Assembly (NCBI RefSeq): GCF_000004195.4 | Contig: NC_030683.2 | Location: forward strand, 49,861,358-49,925,357 | Length of the DNA stretch: 64,000 bases | DNA from: Xenopus tropicalis | Lineage: Eukaryota; Chordata; Amphibia; Anura; Pipidae | Direction of reading: 5' to 3' | Shown: in pieces, positions 9,656-22,796 of the stretch | Position numbering within the stretch: the stretch's first letter is position 1 | Layout of the letters: each line of letters starts with the position of its first letter | Made by a program: the position numbers and the translations under genes | Notes under the pieces: generated by a model | Database searches by the model: none | Told to the model about the DNA's origin: nothing | The model's input: the letters and a program-made list of their open reading frames with translations, nothing else

Positions 9656-11587
9656 ACATGTGCATACTGACAGGCATATTCAATGCAGACAGACACAAAA
9701 CAGTGGGGGAGGCAAATTAATGCTTTTTTCCACCAGTGTTATTTTGGGCCTAGTAAATTGCATAATATTCTTACTTTTAGTTGCACCAAACCCTCAACGG
9801 CGAAGCTTAGTAACCTATGTTGTGCATGGGGGATACTATGCAGTATCTTTTAGCTCTGTACCTAGTAGCTTTCCTGATATAATGTACCCCTCATTTCTGT
9901 GGCACTTTCTCTTTTGTATTGCTTGCCACCTATGTGCTTTTCTACTATCTACCACTACACATTTTTAATATTTATTGCAAATATTTTCCTCTATCGCATT
10001 ACAGAGATTTGTTTTTAAAGCACATGTAGAAAATGTAGAAAAATTATGAAAATACATTTTATGAAACATTGGATAAATTGGTAAAAATACCCAGTGTTTC
10101 ATATCAACAAAAAATGAAGAGTTAAAACTGACTAATTTGTTCTCTAAGTAGGAATGTACTATTACCACCAGTTTGGTTAATGATTACATTTATTCCCATT
10201 TACAAAACAGCAGTCACAAGCAACAGACCAATACAGGGACATTTTTTTATCTGATGCTGGTCAGAGTCTGAATGTGTCAAAGGTCTGTAAAACAGAATGA
10301 GTGCCATCAGCAAATAATTTCCCTCTCTCTTTCAGATCTTTTTAATATAACTGTCACGGTTTATTAAAATAGCCATTAAATGGTGTTTCCAAAACAGTTT
10401 CTTCTTATGTAATCCTGGGAGGCCTGAAACCATTGGAAAGGAATACTGGACCATTAACATTATTATGTTGGCATGCAATGAGGGATTTGTGCAAATAATG
10501 GGCTATGACCCAGTTCTCAAGGAGAACTTTCAGCAGCTGAACAAAAACTCTTTCTGTAGATGGAAATGTTCTTTTAAAAGTTTGGAAGCAGCAAAATGAA
10601 GATAAACTCATTAATTGTGAATGTATCTAGTAAGAATACAATGGAATGCTCAACATATTTCCATTTTTTTCTACTGTAATTGTTTATTACATAACAGTAA
10701 AGGGTAGGACACTGAATATTTTCATTGAGCATTTGAAAAAACATAGATGCTGCTTACTTAAAAACATTCTCTAACAAATTATATTGAAAGTAAACAGTGC
10801 CAGCCAACTTGCCCACTGGCAGCATAAGTAGTTGGCAGTAACAAACAAGAAGCACTATGCAGAATTTAAACAAGGTATTTAATTGATTCTGTCTTCAACC
10901 AACAATAGCCAAGAACAAAGATGGAAACAGAAGGATATGTGTGACCTGCCACATACTGTCTGCAGAAGAGGGATTGGCATTAGATAAAGGGGTAGAAAAA
11001 TATTGTTCACTCTTGGAGCAGTGTTCCATAGGACATTCCATATTACTACAGAAGGGAGATTTTTCGTGCTGGGGGTTATGTAAAAAACTTGTGGGAAAAT
11101 GAAAAAGCAAACAAAGCTGAAAAGTGAATAGAAGTGCATAGTCAGCAATATTTAATCACTTCCTAAATGCTACTTCATCTTCATGCTTTAATTTATAGCA
11201 TGGGCCTCAATTGCTTTGTCATGGTTAAATGGATATCTCATCTTTTAGGCACAGGGCACACGCAACAGCCTGTGTGGAGCTACACTGAGTGCATATTGGT
11301 GTGGAAATATGAAAGTATTTTGTGCCAATGTCCAATGTAAGGATATGGACAATGGATGATATATTGCGTGTGCCCTTGGCCTTATGACTGGGTTGCATTT
11401 CAAATATCTCCCTCCAGTCAGCCCTTCCAACTGCTAGGTGATAGTGTTACAGTAGGGTAAGTTATTTGCACCCATAGAATCAGGTGGATATAATCAGTGG
11501 GTAACAGAGTGGTAGTTCAAAGAGGGAGCACACAGATTGCCACCCTTGCCTCAGACACCAAAGCTCCTTGGCCCAGTTTTGCCCTCA
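9656..11587. other. Intergenic, no gene seen
   Basis: About 1.9 kb of AT-rich sequence. Several short open frames lack splice context, codon bias or family resemblance. I see no RNA gene or complete repeat. Confidence 0.45.
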
Positions 11588-11871
11588 ATATCCAGAAATC
11601 TCCAAATTACAGAAAGGCCATCTCCCATAGGCCCAATTTTTATCAAACAATTCTATCCTTTTATTCTTAAATAATAAAACATTATCTTGAACTTGATCCC
11701 AACTAAGATATAATTAATCCTAATTGCAGGAAAAACAATCCTATAGGGTTTAACATTTTTGAATGATTTTTTAGTAGACATAAGGTATAAAGATCCAAAT
11801 TACAGAAAGATCCCTTATCCAAAAAAAAACACCTGGTGCCAAGCATTATGGATACCATATCCCATACCTGT
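11588..11871 (-). repeat. 'acaggtatgggatc' MITE, reverse orientation
   Basis: Right end ccatatcccatacctgt is the reverse complement of acaggtatggg. The interior has aaattacagaaaggcc, ctcccatag, taataaaac and aaattacagaaagatccc, matching in reverse the copy at 28842-29155. Confidence 0.75.
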
Positions 11872-12351
11872 ATATTACCCACTACTAGAAATCATAAACT
11901 GATTGATGGTTACCCCAGTGAATTTGCACTTCTTGTATAAAAAAAAGTCCATAGAATGTGACACAGACAAATGATGTACATATGCCCATACATGTGCTTG
12001 CCAGACTTTCATTGTTCTGATCAGAACTACAGGAAATGAAGAGGAGCTACAGCCTTTCCTCATCTGCTTATGCACCATGTACAATATATGCCAACATGGT
12101 TAATTGAAATGTTCATACCTGTCACATTAACTGCAACTTGGCAGGATTGATATATATGCCCTGGCAGTCAGAAAGTATGGTAAAATCTAGCCAAACTGCC
12201 CGCCCAAATCTTGGCATGTACGGTCAGCTTTATCATCTGCTGCTAACTCTGACATTAAAGCTGATAAAGCTTTAAGCATATCCTTTGAAAGTATGTACAG
12301 CTTAATTTTTTTTAAAGGGTCCATGTTCACAAAGGCCTTTAGAATTTCATT

Positions 12352-12853
12352 TTAAAGGAATAGTTCAGTATAAACATGAAACTGGGTAAAATAGATAGAC
12401 TGGGCAAAATAAAAAAATATTTGCAATATAGTTAGTTAGGCAAAAATGTGATCTATAAAGGCTGCAGTGGACATATGTCTAACATACTAGCCAGAACTTT
12501 ACTTCTTCCTTTACAGCTCTCTAAGCTGTTAGCAGTCAGTAACCAAACAGTGTCTAGAGGGGGGCCACATGGGACATAACTGTTAGTTCAGTTAGTTTGC
12601 ATCTGACTTGTGTGCTCACAAACTAACAGTTATGTCCCACGTGGCTTCCCCTAAAGTCACTGACTAACTAAGATGTTAGAGAAGTGAAAGCAGGAAGTTG
12701 AGTTCTGGCTATTATGTTAGACATCTGCTCACTCCAGCCCATATAGATTACATTTTTACAATAAATATTTGTAACCATATTACAAATATTTTATATTTTG
12801 CGCAGTCTATCCATTTTACCCAGTTTCATTTTTACACTGAGCTATTCCTTTAA
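12352..12853. mobile_element. T2-like palindromic MITE
   Basis: Ends TTAAAGGAATAGTTCAGT and CACTGAGCTATTCCTTTAA are inverted. Nested inner arms pair as well: catgggacataactgttag against ctaacagttatgtcccacg (about 12567-12640), and gatctataaaggctgcagtg, which falls opposite cactccagcccatatagat. The whole 500 bp is one long imperfect palindrome bounded by TTAA. Confidence 0.75.
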
Positions 12854-13411
12854 CAAGCAGAATCAGAGTCACCAGTCTGAATTCGATGATCACATAGCTG
12901 CTATGTGTTTTTTCTGTTTCCAAGATTTTTTTTCTGCTCGGTAACAAAATAAACCATCAAACCAAAACAACCATATTATTTGCAGAGATCCAATATAAAC
13001 AGCAAACCCAATAATTTCCAGTATTTATTATGGGTTCCTTATGGGTCTAAATAAAGCAAATATGTAGATTTTTTTTTTTTTTCAAATGTCCATACTACCC
13101 CTCTGTTTATTTGTAAAATACATTCTACTCCCCATTGGTGTATATCTATATATGCATGAGACTGTTTTCATTTCTCAAGAGGAGGTTGGCTCTTCTTAAA
13201 TTATTTTTTTAGAAGATGACAACAATAATTTAGCTACTCAGCTACTTGTTTTTCAGCAGTAACAATGTCATATTTATTTCAATAAAATAATATTTGGTCT
13301 ATATTGCCACTTGCAGTTGCTCACTTTGTTTAAATTTACACTCTGCAATCAAGTTGGTTTGCTTTGTGCATTAGAGCTCAAACCTGTGCTGACATTTTTT
13401 AATGCCTAAGG
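12854..13411. other. Intergenic, no gene seen
   Basis: AT-rich with a T homopolymer near 13070. No exon or transposon boundary identified. Confidence 0.45.
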
Positions 13412-13715
13412 CAGGGCTGTCTAACTGGAGGCCAGGAGGCGCTTGTGGCCCTCTAATGGATTAATATGGCCCCTAGAATGGTTAAAATCTCCATTAAATC
13501 CCACTGGGTGACATGATCATTTGATTACAATCTGGTCCTCTAGCATGTAGTACATGCTATTTGGGTCCTTTAGACCAGTGCTGTCCAATGGCGGCCCGCG
13601 ACCCCCCTCTGTGTGGCCCCCCACCTGTCTGGCTGCTTTGATGGCTTTAAATGGTATCCGTACTGAGCTTAAATGGCCCCATGCATGGTTCTCCCCTCAG
13701 ATTCATAATATGTAA
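13412..13715 (+). mobile_element. Fragments of hAT elements related to elements A/B
   Basis: Two left-end signatures occur in tandem: CAGGGCTGTCTAACTGGAGG at 13412, and CAGTGCTGTCCAATGGCGG at 13576. The second is followed by cccgcgacc, ctctgtgtggcc, cacctgtctggctgctttga as in elements A and B. No right ends were found, so both are truncated. Confidence 0.7.
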
Positions 13716-15502
13716 TGTCTGGAATTTAGCTATTTTTACCAACACCTTCAAAATATATATCATACTGTACATAACTTAATTCAATGTATCCTATTAAGTT
13801 CCCTCAAACAAGCCTGAGTTGTACTGATTAGTTTAAGCGTTCCTTTTATACATACAGCTGCTACCTGAAATGTACTCTGCCTACATAAAAGCAATACCTT
13901 TATACCTCAACCAGTTCTAACTTCTGGCAAATGACGACTATTATCCATTGCTCACATGCAGCGGACATTTGTTAGCTCAGGATGAAATTTAGTCTGGAAG
14001 CCTCTATTTTTTCTTAACTTATCCTGCAACCACCCACTAGTTCCAATTAAGAATTGTTCGATTAAATGGGTTTATAAGGGAAATGTTAATGTCGTGTTTC
14101 ATACCTTTCATACCATTTTCCTTTAAAAAATGTGTAAATGCATAGAGAGATATTTTAGCATCTGTTAAACATGCCTCTTCAGCACATATATCTTAGATAA
14201 TAACCAAGGTTATACAGCTGTGTGTTACATTCACAGGCCATCTGTGTTTTTTGAAGCCATAAGTAGTCAGTAAGGCAGCAGCTGAGACTAGATAGAATTC
14301 AGTGGGGGAAGGGAAGATAATCTATAAAGTCAAGAAGGAAAGAAAGGGGAAAAGCAAGAGAAAGTAAAAACAGGAAGGGTGGAGGGATGAATTTTACATG
14401 TGACTGCAACTCAGTCCCTATAATATTCACACACAATAATCAGCTGTTTTATCAGGAGGCATTTATTCATGCATTCCTGTGAAGTGGCCTTGTAATGTAA
14501 AAAAAATGTGCTACTGGAGACCATTCTCACCTGCATTCAGTGGTTCAGTAAGGTACTGTTGGTACAGGTTTGACAGAAAAAAATGGGCTCTGCTAATTCA
14601 TGTATTCACATGTGCTTGAATATAAAAAAACCCACACTGCTCAGGAACGCATGAATAAACACCCATGTGTAGCAGAGTATGAATAACCAAGAACAAGTAT
14701 AAAGAATGCATTTGTTTGTCAACCATAAGTTGTTGCCATAACTGTTACTATTAAAATGTGATACCGAAATAGTGGTCATTTATAAAACACTGATATGGTA
14801 ATTGGGATTCCCTGTACATCCAAAAGAGTTGTCTCTTACTAAACTGCTTCTCCTTCTCCTATGTGCTACAAGAAAGACAAAAACAAAATGACACAGAAGA
14901 ATGCATTTAAGGATATTTTAGTTGAATTGCTGCTTAAAAGATATTTTAGCTAGGGGATTACTTACTGATCCATTCACATTTTTCTGAGGAGTGAGGCATT
15001 ACTAACCAAAGATACAAACTGGGGGAAAATCCCCAAATGAATTCATAGGCAGCAATCTAGACTGGCTTGTTAAGACTGATGGTTCTCAACCTGACAGCCA
15101 ACATAGGCCACTGAATACTGAAACTGGGTTCTTTTATATTATAGAAAGTTAAGTATGGTTGTACTGATTTAGTTGTACAGTGCCTTGAACTCGTAATATA
15201 TAATATCAAGTTGCATTTCACCTGTGTTCAGCGTTTACCTCAATGAATACAACGCAATCCAAAGGACTGGACTGCATTCCCCTTCCACCACAGGGGAACG
15301 CAGCCTAAAATACCTATGTGTAAATTGTGTTACTGAGAAACAAACTGAATACATTTATTCTATAGTCTGAATAAGTGGTGTATTATGATTAGGTAAAAAA
15401 GCATTAACATGATAAATTGGCACATTTTGTCCAGCAGATTTATCATCTGAGTAAATTAAAGCACCTTATATTAATGCTATGGGCCTTGCCCTGCAATATT
15501 AA
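13716..15502. other. Intergenic, no gene seen
   Basis: About 1.8 kb of AT-rich spacer. A purine-rich stretch lies at about 14290-14390 (ggaaagaaaggggaaaagc and similar). Nothing coding can be supported. Confidence 0.45.
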
Positions 15503-16013
15503 TTAAAGGGGACCTGTCACCTTAAGAAATAATTACAAATTGTTTTCTATTGTGTTTGTCAAGCAAAATAAACTTTACTTACACCATATAAATTATTTTA
15601 ATCTTATATTCCTCAGCCTTGGAATTTACAGTTGCAGCAAGCAGGCCGGCACCATTTTGTGGACACTGTTATCAAAGCAGGCATTGCATCCTGCCACAAT
15701 CTTGTTTCTGTGCCAGTATGGGGGGACCTGATACCCATGTCCATGCACTGGTTACAAAATTACATGGTGCGAAGGGAGGGGGAATGTGAGGAGGGCAGCA
15801 ACATCTAAGAAGTTCTGAATTGAAAGTGAAAGTAACTCTTTGCCCCGCCTCTATGCCTAAGGCAGGCAATATATGATTGACAGCTGGGATTTTTAAATGC
15901 TTTTATAATGGGTATGGATGTGGTAATAAAAAAATAATTTTGGGTTTCTTGTTTAATTTGAAAAGGACTTTTATTATATAGCTTTTTATGTCTGGGTGAC
16001 AGGTCCACTTTAA
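15503..16013. mobile_element. T2-like MITE, 'ggggacctgtcacc' family, copy 1
   Basis: TTAAAGGGGACCTGTCACC at the left and GGGTGACAGGTCCACTTTAA at the right are inverted ends with TTAA boundaries. The interior (ttgtcaagcaaaataaact, gcaagcaggc, ccattttgtggacactgtt, tatgattgacagctgggat) is shared with 36080-36561, which proves a family. Confidence 0.85.
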
Positions 16014-16687
16014 CTGAGAAAAACTGTCAGTTATCATCCAGGGCCTTTTCCTATCTGTGTAATCCTGTATCTCTATGACAATGGAAATATTTCACGTAAA
16101 CTCAGACTAACTTTGACATATTACTGTTTCCATGTCACATCACAAATGAACCAGGAACTTCATTGACGTGGTGGAATATCTTTTAATGTATTTTGCATTT
16201 TTAAATAGGCACACAAGATAGGCAAGACATATATTAACAGTCATTCTGCAGATATATCAGAGAAAAAAAGTCACATTTTGGAGGTGGGGAAGCTGCTCAA
16301 AGTGTTTACATATAAACTGAATGATATCTAGTCCTGCACAAGGCATGCTCACCACATTTTTGATATTCTGCCTTGAAGGTGGTAATTAGCTCAGAAACGG
16401 GTCATTTTGGAGCCTCAGTTAGAAGGTACTGGATCGCATAATTCGCTCACCAACTCACCAACCAAGGCATTGCCTTTGATAAAGCTCGGCTGTTCCAAGC
16501 GAAACGCACATTCTTTTAGCATTCATCTAGCGGTGATAGACACATTCTACTACATTAGAAAGTAAAGAAAAAAATCCCTTTGAACATGTTGCAAGATAGC
16601 TGATTAACAAATTGTAAACTCTTTTGGGCAAGCCCCGCTCTTGTATTAGTTATTTGTTGCTTTGTATGCAATTATGTGTTCAATATA

Positions 16688-17862
16688 CAGTGGCTTGCAA
16701 AAGTATTCGGCCCCCTTGAACTTTTCCACATTTTGTCACATTACAGCCACAAACATGAATCAATTTTATTGGAATTCCACGTGAAAGACCAATACAAAGT
16801 GGTGTACACGTGAGAAGTGGAACGAAAATCATACATGATTCCAAACATTTTTTACAAATAAATAACTGCAAAGTGTGCGTAATTATTCAGCCCCCTTTGG
16901 TCTGAGTGCAGTCAGTTGCCCATAGACATTGCCTGATGAGTGCTAATGACTAAATAGAGTGCACCTGTGTGTAATCTAATGTCAGTACAAATACAGCTGC
17001 CTCAGAGGTTGTCTAAGAGAATAGACGGAGCACTGTTCAAGCGATCATTCAGAAATGGAAGGAGTATGGCACAACTGTAAACCTACCAAGACAAGGCCGT
17101 CCACCTAAACTCACAGGCCGAATAAGGAGAGCGCTGATAACACTGCACATCACTCTGAACACACCATCCCCACTGTCAAATATGGTGGTAGCAGCATCAT
17201 GCTCTGGGGGTGTTTCTCTTCAGCAGGGACAGGTAAGCTGGTCAGAGTTTATGGGAAGATAAATGGAGCCAAATACAGGGCAATCTTGGAAGAAAACCTC
17301 TTGGAGTCTGCAAAAGACTTGAGACTGGGGCGGAGGTTCACCTTCCAGCAGGACAACGACCCTAAACATAAAGCCAGGGCAACAATAGAATGGTTTAAAA
17401 CAAAACATATCCATGTGTTAGAATGGCCCAGTCAAAGTCCAGATCTAAATCCAATCGAGAATCTGTGGCAAGATCTGAAAACTGCTGTTCACAAACGCTG
17501 TCCATCTAATCTGACTGAGCTGGAGCTGTTTTGCAAAGAAGAATGGGCAAGGATTTCAGTCTCTAGATGTGCAAAGCTGGTAGAGACATACCCTAAAAGA
17601 CTGGCAGCTGTAATTGCAGCAAAAGGTGGTTCTACAAAGTATTGACTCAGGGGGCTGAATAATTATGCACACCCCACTTTGCAGTTATTTATTTGTAAAA
17701 AATGTTTGGAATCAGGTATGATTTTCGTTCCACTTCTCACGTGTACACCACTTTGTATTGGTCTTTCACGTGGAATTCCAATAAAATTGATTACTGTTTG
17801 TGGCTGTAATGTGACAAAATGTGGAAAAGTTCAAGGGGGCCGAATACTTTTGCAAGCCACTG
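16688..17862 (+). mobile_element. Tc1-like DNA transposon, internally deleted
   Basis: Long terminal inverted repeats of about 210 bp (16688-16896 and about 17650-17862) begin CAGTGGCTTGCAAAAGTATT and are flanked by TA on both sides (16686-16687 and 17863-17864), as expected of Tc1/mariner. Between them lies a broken transposase (17035-17645). At 1,175 bp the element is shorter than a complete Tc1-like transposon with a transposase of about 340 residues, because the middle of the gene is missing. Confidence 0.93.
17035..17645 (+). pseudogene. Tc1-like transposase relic
   Basis: The first part (17035-17127) translates to the second helix-turn-helix region of Tc1 transposases, with VQAIIQKWKEYGTT and then a GRP-box-like RQGRPPK. 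A deletion near 17130-17160 removes the start of the catalytic domain, including the first Asp of the DDE triad, and changes the frame. The downstream frame continues through YGGSSIMLWGCF, FQQDNDPKHKA (second catalytic Asp) and SPDLNPIENLW (third catalytic Glu) to a stop at 17643-17645. The N-terminus before 17035 is also incomplete. It cannot encode an active enzyme. The deletion and frame change make this an old non-autonomous copy. Confidence 0.9.
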
Positions 17863-18062
17863 TATAAACCCACTGATTATACAGCACTGAAGAATATGCT
17901 GGCACTTTATAAACATGTTGTTAATAATAATAATAATAATAATTTGCGTTCAATTGACTTTTGCTACAGACCAAGAGAACAGAAAGGGAGAAACAAACAG
18001 TGCTTTCAATTGCATTTACCTTTACAAATAATTTGTGTAATAATTAAAATTTTTAATCAGAA

Positions 18063-18990
18063 TATAGGGACCCATAGGGTTAATTTGTCCCTATGGCTTT
18101 AAACCCTACTACTTCTTAATTTCTGCTGTTACTGGGCAAAGACGCATATATCTAGTTCATCCCTTTACCTATACCTTATTGGTTATTTGGGTTGACCGCA
18201 CTCTCATATAGTGTTTAGCAGGTGGGTGTGTCTTCCTCTTTGGTTGCCTCTGTGTCTTAGGTAAAGGTCCACTGAACCTGGGATCAGAATAGGCCCCAGT
18301 AAAGCCTTATTGCCCTAATGTACCCATCCTATACTCTAGTGAAGTCGGGGACAGGGACCCCGTGAACGAGGACCAGTTAGATAGTTACTCTTGTAAGAGC
18401 ACTCTCTAGGAGAGTGAGATAGAGAGAGAAGGAAGCAAGAGCAGCTCGGCTCCACCAAGGAAAGTAGCTCGAAGAATGCCTTCCATACAGGCAATGTTGC
18501 CTCAGCATAGGGCCATGGTTTTAGACATAGGAGACAGGCAGTATCTCAACCCTGTTCCACAGTCGGCTGTAGGACTCTCCAGCTAGGGGTTATCAACCTG
18601 AGGACTAAGGCATCTATCCTGACTGCTTCCAAAGGTGTGTCAAGCTGACCAGGTGCATTTACCCTGCCCAAACTCTTAAAGGAGGTGGGATAAACCGGTG
18701 TGCATCCTCTCTTGTTGTCCTCAGAGTACTACTATCATTTAACATCTGTATCTACATTGTGAGTATAACCCTGCTGATTAATTTGTCTCTGTTAATAAAC
18801 CTGTCTATAATTCAACTGGAGTCCATCTTTGCTAGTCTGCACACAGCTACAGTGAGTTGTAGTTTCACTACACCCCCAGCTCCGCAGGTCTCTTTCCATA
18901 TAGCGAAGGCACATCCTGTCTAAGAGAGTTGCATGCACCCCATGCTGTAATACCTACACTAGCCTGGTTTTTGACTGTTATACAGCCAAA
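18063..18990 (+). repeat. LTR-like dispersed repeat, copy 2
   Basis: Opens TATAGGGACCCATAGGGTTAA and closes near ttatacagccaaata, parallel to copy 1 at 366-1661. Shared ordered blocks include gtcggggacagggaccccgtg, gttgtagtttcacta, acacccccagctccg and actagcctgg. AATAAA at 18794-18799 is in the same relative place as in copy 1. No internal coding sequence. Consistent with a solo LTR, though no 5-bp duplication is visible. Confidence 0.55.
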
Positions 18991-21900
18991 TAGGGGTTAC
19001 AAGTACATATTTGAAAGTTGATTAGAATCTTTTATTATGCAAATATGAGTTTTTTAGGTGGAGGACCCCCTTCAAATGTGATTACTTCTGTTTAATGTGC
19101 ACATACACTAGTAGATACTGAGTGCCAAATCAAAACATAATCAATATGCAACAAACTCAAGTTTATAGTTATATAGCTTGCTGCACCCTCGTCAAAAAAT
19201 ATGAAACATAAATTGAGTATATTACTCTTTACAAGATTTACTTTGCTTTTTTTACAAGTGTTTACAGAGGTATTGTAGCATATTCTTCAAACAATAATAT
19301 TTATTTTAAGTTTGCTGTTTTTTCACATGATTACGGTGCAATTCAAATCAACCCCAATTTAAAATAAAAGTTGTCAGTTACATTAGTTGAACAATTCAAC
19401 GTATGTCCTTTACCATGCCCCTACTAACAGGACCAGTATCAGCATAAATGTACAAAAACTTTATTGCGCCCCTATGTGCAAAATTTAACATAAAAATTGT
19501 CTTTCACTGGTTTCAAACATATTCATATTTAACAATATCCAGTTTACTGCAAGTATTGTATAGTACAAGATTTTTTGTGTCCAAGACATGAAACACGTAA
19601 TTAGAAACAGCTGGAGGATGGAAAATCTGAACATACAAAACAGTACCTTGTTTACAACCACAAGTGCATAATGCAAAAATGGATGTAAATTTGTGTGCAT
19701 ATGGCCAGCATTTGTAAATGATTCTTAGCTCCAAAGATGCTGTGTACCAGTGTGCCTGTGTAGCATGTTCTGATGAATAATGCATAAGTGCATAAATGCT
19801 AGGAACCTTGGAAATGCACCACCCTGGACATGATAGTAATTCCATGGTTCCTACAGTTGGCTGCTCTCATACCCACAACAAACTTGGGGCAAATAAATCA
19901 CACAGTAATGCTGTTAACGCCTTGCACAATGGCATGCTGGTAGCCACAACTTGCATCTGATTCATCAAAATATACAAGTATACATGCATGCATTTCAGAT
20001 GCTTCCACACAATTGTGGTGGACAAAACTTGTACAGCCAAAATGATGCTGAAATTCCGCAGTATCACCAAAAAATTTAATTTCCTCCAAAAACTGCACTT
20101 TATACACTGCTCTGTGGTTATAAATGAGACTATATAAGCTTAGCATTCCAAACATGCCATGTGCCAGAGAAACTGGTAGGGTATTCTCTTTTAGTTTTGC
20201 TTTCAATTTTTCTCTAAACCTCCTTTAATGAAATTGTTCTTCTGCTGTTAACAAACCTCTTATTTTATTTTCTGCTTATTCCATTTAGTTTTTCTGTCTT
20301 CTTCACATCTCAATTTTGTTTTGCCATATACCACTCTGGATTCCTTTTCTGTTTTCACTATTCTCTCTTTTTTAAATATTTCACTTTCCCGTTTTCCACC
20401 TTGGTGTTAATATTTTAAAACTGCTGTTTTAAAGCTGATGTTTTTCTCTTTTCAATGAACAAAGTGATTAAAAACGGACCCAATACAGAACCCTGTCGTG
20501 CCCCACTAAGACCCCTTTTCCAACTGCAACTGAAAATATAGAACGTTCAATTGGCAACCGCTTTAACATGACTTATGGCTCTTACACAATCCGAAACTAG
20601 TTTCTTTGCAAAGTGAAGTCTGCAGCGAAGTACTTTAAGAACAATACCAGTCATTGAAGTTGCAGATATTGGAACTGAGATTTGGTTCATGGTTCACAAG
20701 TTGGACATCCAGAGCCTAGTTCAGTTTAGGACCTTCCTGTAGGTTTCGCTGATTTTGTCATTAGATAATTCATCAGGGCCATGGGTCCCTGCATATTAAT
20801 GAAAAGGGGGAGGGGTCCCATTACTCCAGTGCTTAGGACTGTGGGGAAAGATACAGCTTCTCAGAAGAGTACAAAAGCTTGCTCTACACTAATAAATTCA
20901 CATTTTACTAGGGTGCTAAACACATGCTCACAAAATGTTGCTATTTTCACTTACCAGTTGTCCTTTAGCTCATACAAAGTGCACTTAGTCGATATCAGCC
21001 TATAAGGAAAGTGATTCTCAGTCACAGGCAGCACAAAGTGGGGCACATTTCTAAACCAACTAGTCACAGTCCAATTATGACCAGATGGGCCCTCAATCCA
21101 CATACTGGCATCTGTGCATGTTAATTAGTACCTAGTTACATTGATCTGATGTCTGTTTACTTTAGTTACCTCTTATCTATACCTTAGTCTGCCTGATACA
21201 CCAAAAAGAATCAGAATCTTCTTTCAGTAAAGGCAACATGAACATGTGCATTGTTCCTCCATATTAGATTACTCCATTTTGGGCATATTTTATCTCTAAT
21301 TCAGACTGGGTTAACTGTACAGTTTCTGGTGGATGTACTCTCTGTATCATAATGCCAGAAGTTCTGACAATGAATGGAGAAGCAACCTCCCACCTCCACA
21401 TAGCATGGCTGCTGGCTGAGAAGGCAATATACCTGAGGGCCACTTTTTCTCTGCCATCTCCTTTTGGGATCTCAGGATCACTGCAAGACTATGCATCACT
21501 TCAATTATATTCTATATATTGCTTGTCTGTACTCATGAGAGTTCAGAGTTGTGTGTATTCGCATTTGTTTTTTTTAAATGGGCTTGGCACACATTCAAAA
21601 TATAATTAAATAGAATACTTTGTTTAAAACTCACAAGACACACTGAGTTGCAGTTATAAAAATGCATATGACATGATAAGTGTACATTAAGAAAAAAACT
21701 GTATTTCAATTTCACAATTCTTTCTAATGTTGTAGTGTGTTCTGACCTCAGGCAGGGTTCAGAAAGAGCAATCTGTGACAGAATAACTGGCAGGGCTAAT
21801 TCCAGCAGCTGCATCATATTTGTCTCTGATCAAACAAGCTCCAGGCAGCACTTCTATTGGTATGTTTGTAGTCACATGACTGTCACACCCCTGCCACTCC

Positions 21901-22796
21901 TTCCTAGCTAATACATCTAACAGAAAAACAGGCTGTGGGAGGGGAAGGGGATGTCCCTGTCTTTCTTGAAGGAATCAGGGACAGAGGTAGTTTGAATGAA
22001 GCCCTTTAAACAGCCCTCCCCAATGCAGGCCACTCTCTGCACACAGACACGTACACAACCACTGACGTCTAGGAACAATTCCCTGCCTTTTGCCATGTAT
22101 GACTTCGATTCTCCCACTTACATTATCATGTACTCCTGAAAAGCTGTTTTCTGTATACCAATTCTTATTTGTTCATTCTACTTATGAATTCCTTTTTTTA
22201 TCTTTAATGTATTTAATAGCTTTCACTTATCAAATACTGCCATATTAAGCCACCCTTTAAACATTCACATCAGTCCATTTTTACGAATACTGTGAATATC
22301 ATAATTGGCATTGTACTAAGGTTTCTTAAAAAAAATGTAATTGCATTTCATATCTTGTGAAGATGGACATTTTAATGTTTTCTGCATTTAGCAGTGATGT
22401 TCACTCCCATTGGTACAGACAGCAAACCAAAAGTATATAAAATACAGCCAGGGGTAAGTAACTCTTATTCAACATACAGCACATCATCTACGTGTTCTGT
22501 GGGATTGTACAGAAGAACGTTAACAAATCTTTCTGTGGTGTGAATCATTATCACTTATTTTAGGATAAAAACAAGTAACAGAGCATATTACAATAATAAA
22601 CAAACAGGAGACATAACAGATTAACAAACAAGAGTAACATTTGAATGTGTGTGATTGCAGCTAACTACATTGTGTATTCTGGTATCTGCATCAGAAGCAC
22701 AAAATGCATACAAAGAATCCCAATCCACTAGTGTTCACAATATAGTAAGTCTTTTCTGTAAGAAACCCACAAATGCTCATTTTGAATACCTTAGGA
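18991..22796. other. Intergenic, no gene seen
   Basis: About 3.8 kb of AT-rich DNA. Several open frames of 65-110 codons occur on both strands (for example 19513-20206, minus strand) but show no family motif, no overlapping splice pattern and ordinary AT-driven composition. No clear transposon termini. Confidence 0.4.

Larger units (their letters stand above)
16600..17942 (+). repeat. LINE (L2/CR1-type) 3' end with (AAT)n tail, split by a Tc1 element
   Basis: Sequence before the Tc1 element (attgtaaactcttttgggca, then agccccgctcttg) and after it (cagcactgaagaatatgc, tggcactttataaa) reads as one frog L2/CR1-like 3' end closed by (TAA)n at 17923-17942. The transposon at 16688-17862 interrupts it. 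The family is assigned from the typical 'gtaa..ctc..gggcaggg' and 'gctg..aatatg.tggc.ctttataaa' blocks, not from coding sequence. Confidence 0.6.

Noticed and set aside
17199..17645. 148-codon transposase frame as a functional gene
   Set aside because: Lacks the DNA-binding part and the first catalytic Asp. It is the 3' part of a deleted Tc1 transposase.
19513..20206. Overlapping minus-strand frames of 67-110 codons
   Set aside because: No family motif, no splice pattern, composition like surrounding noncoding DNA.
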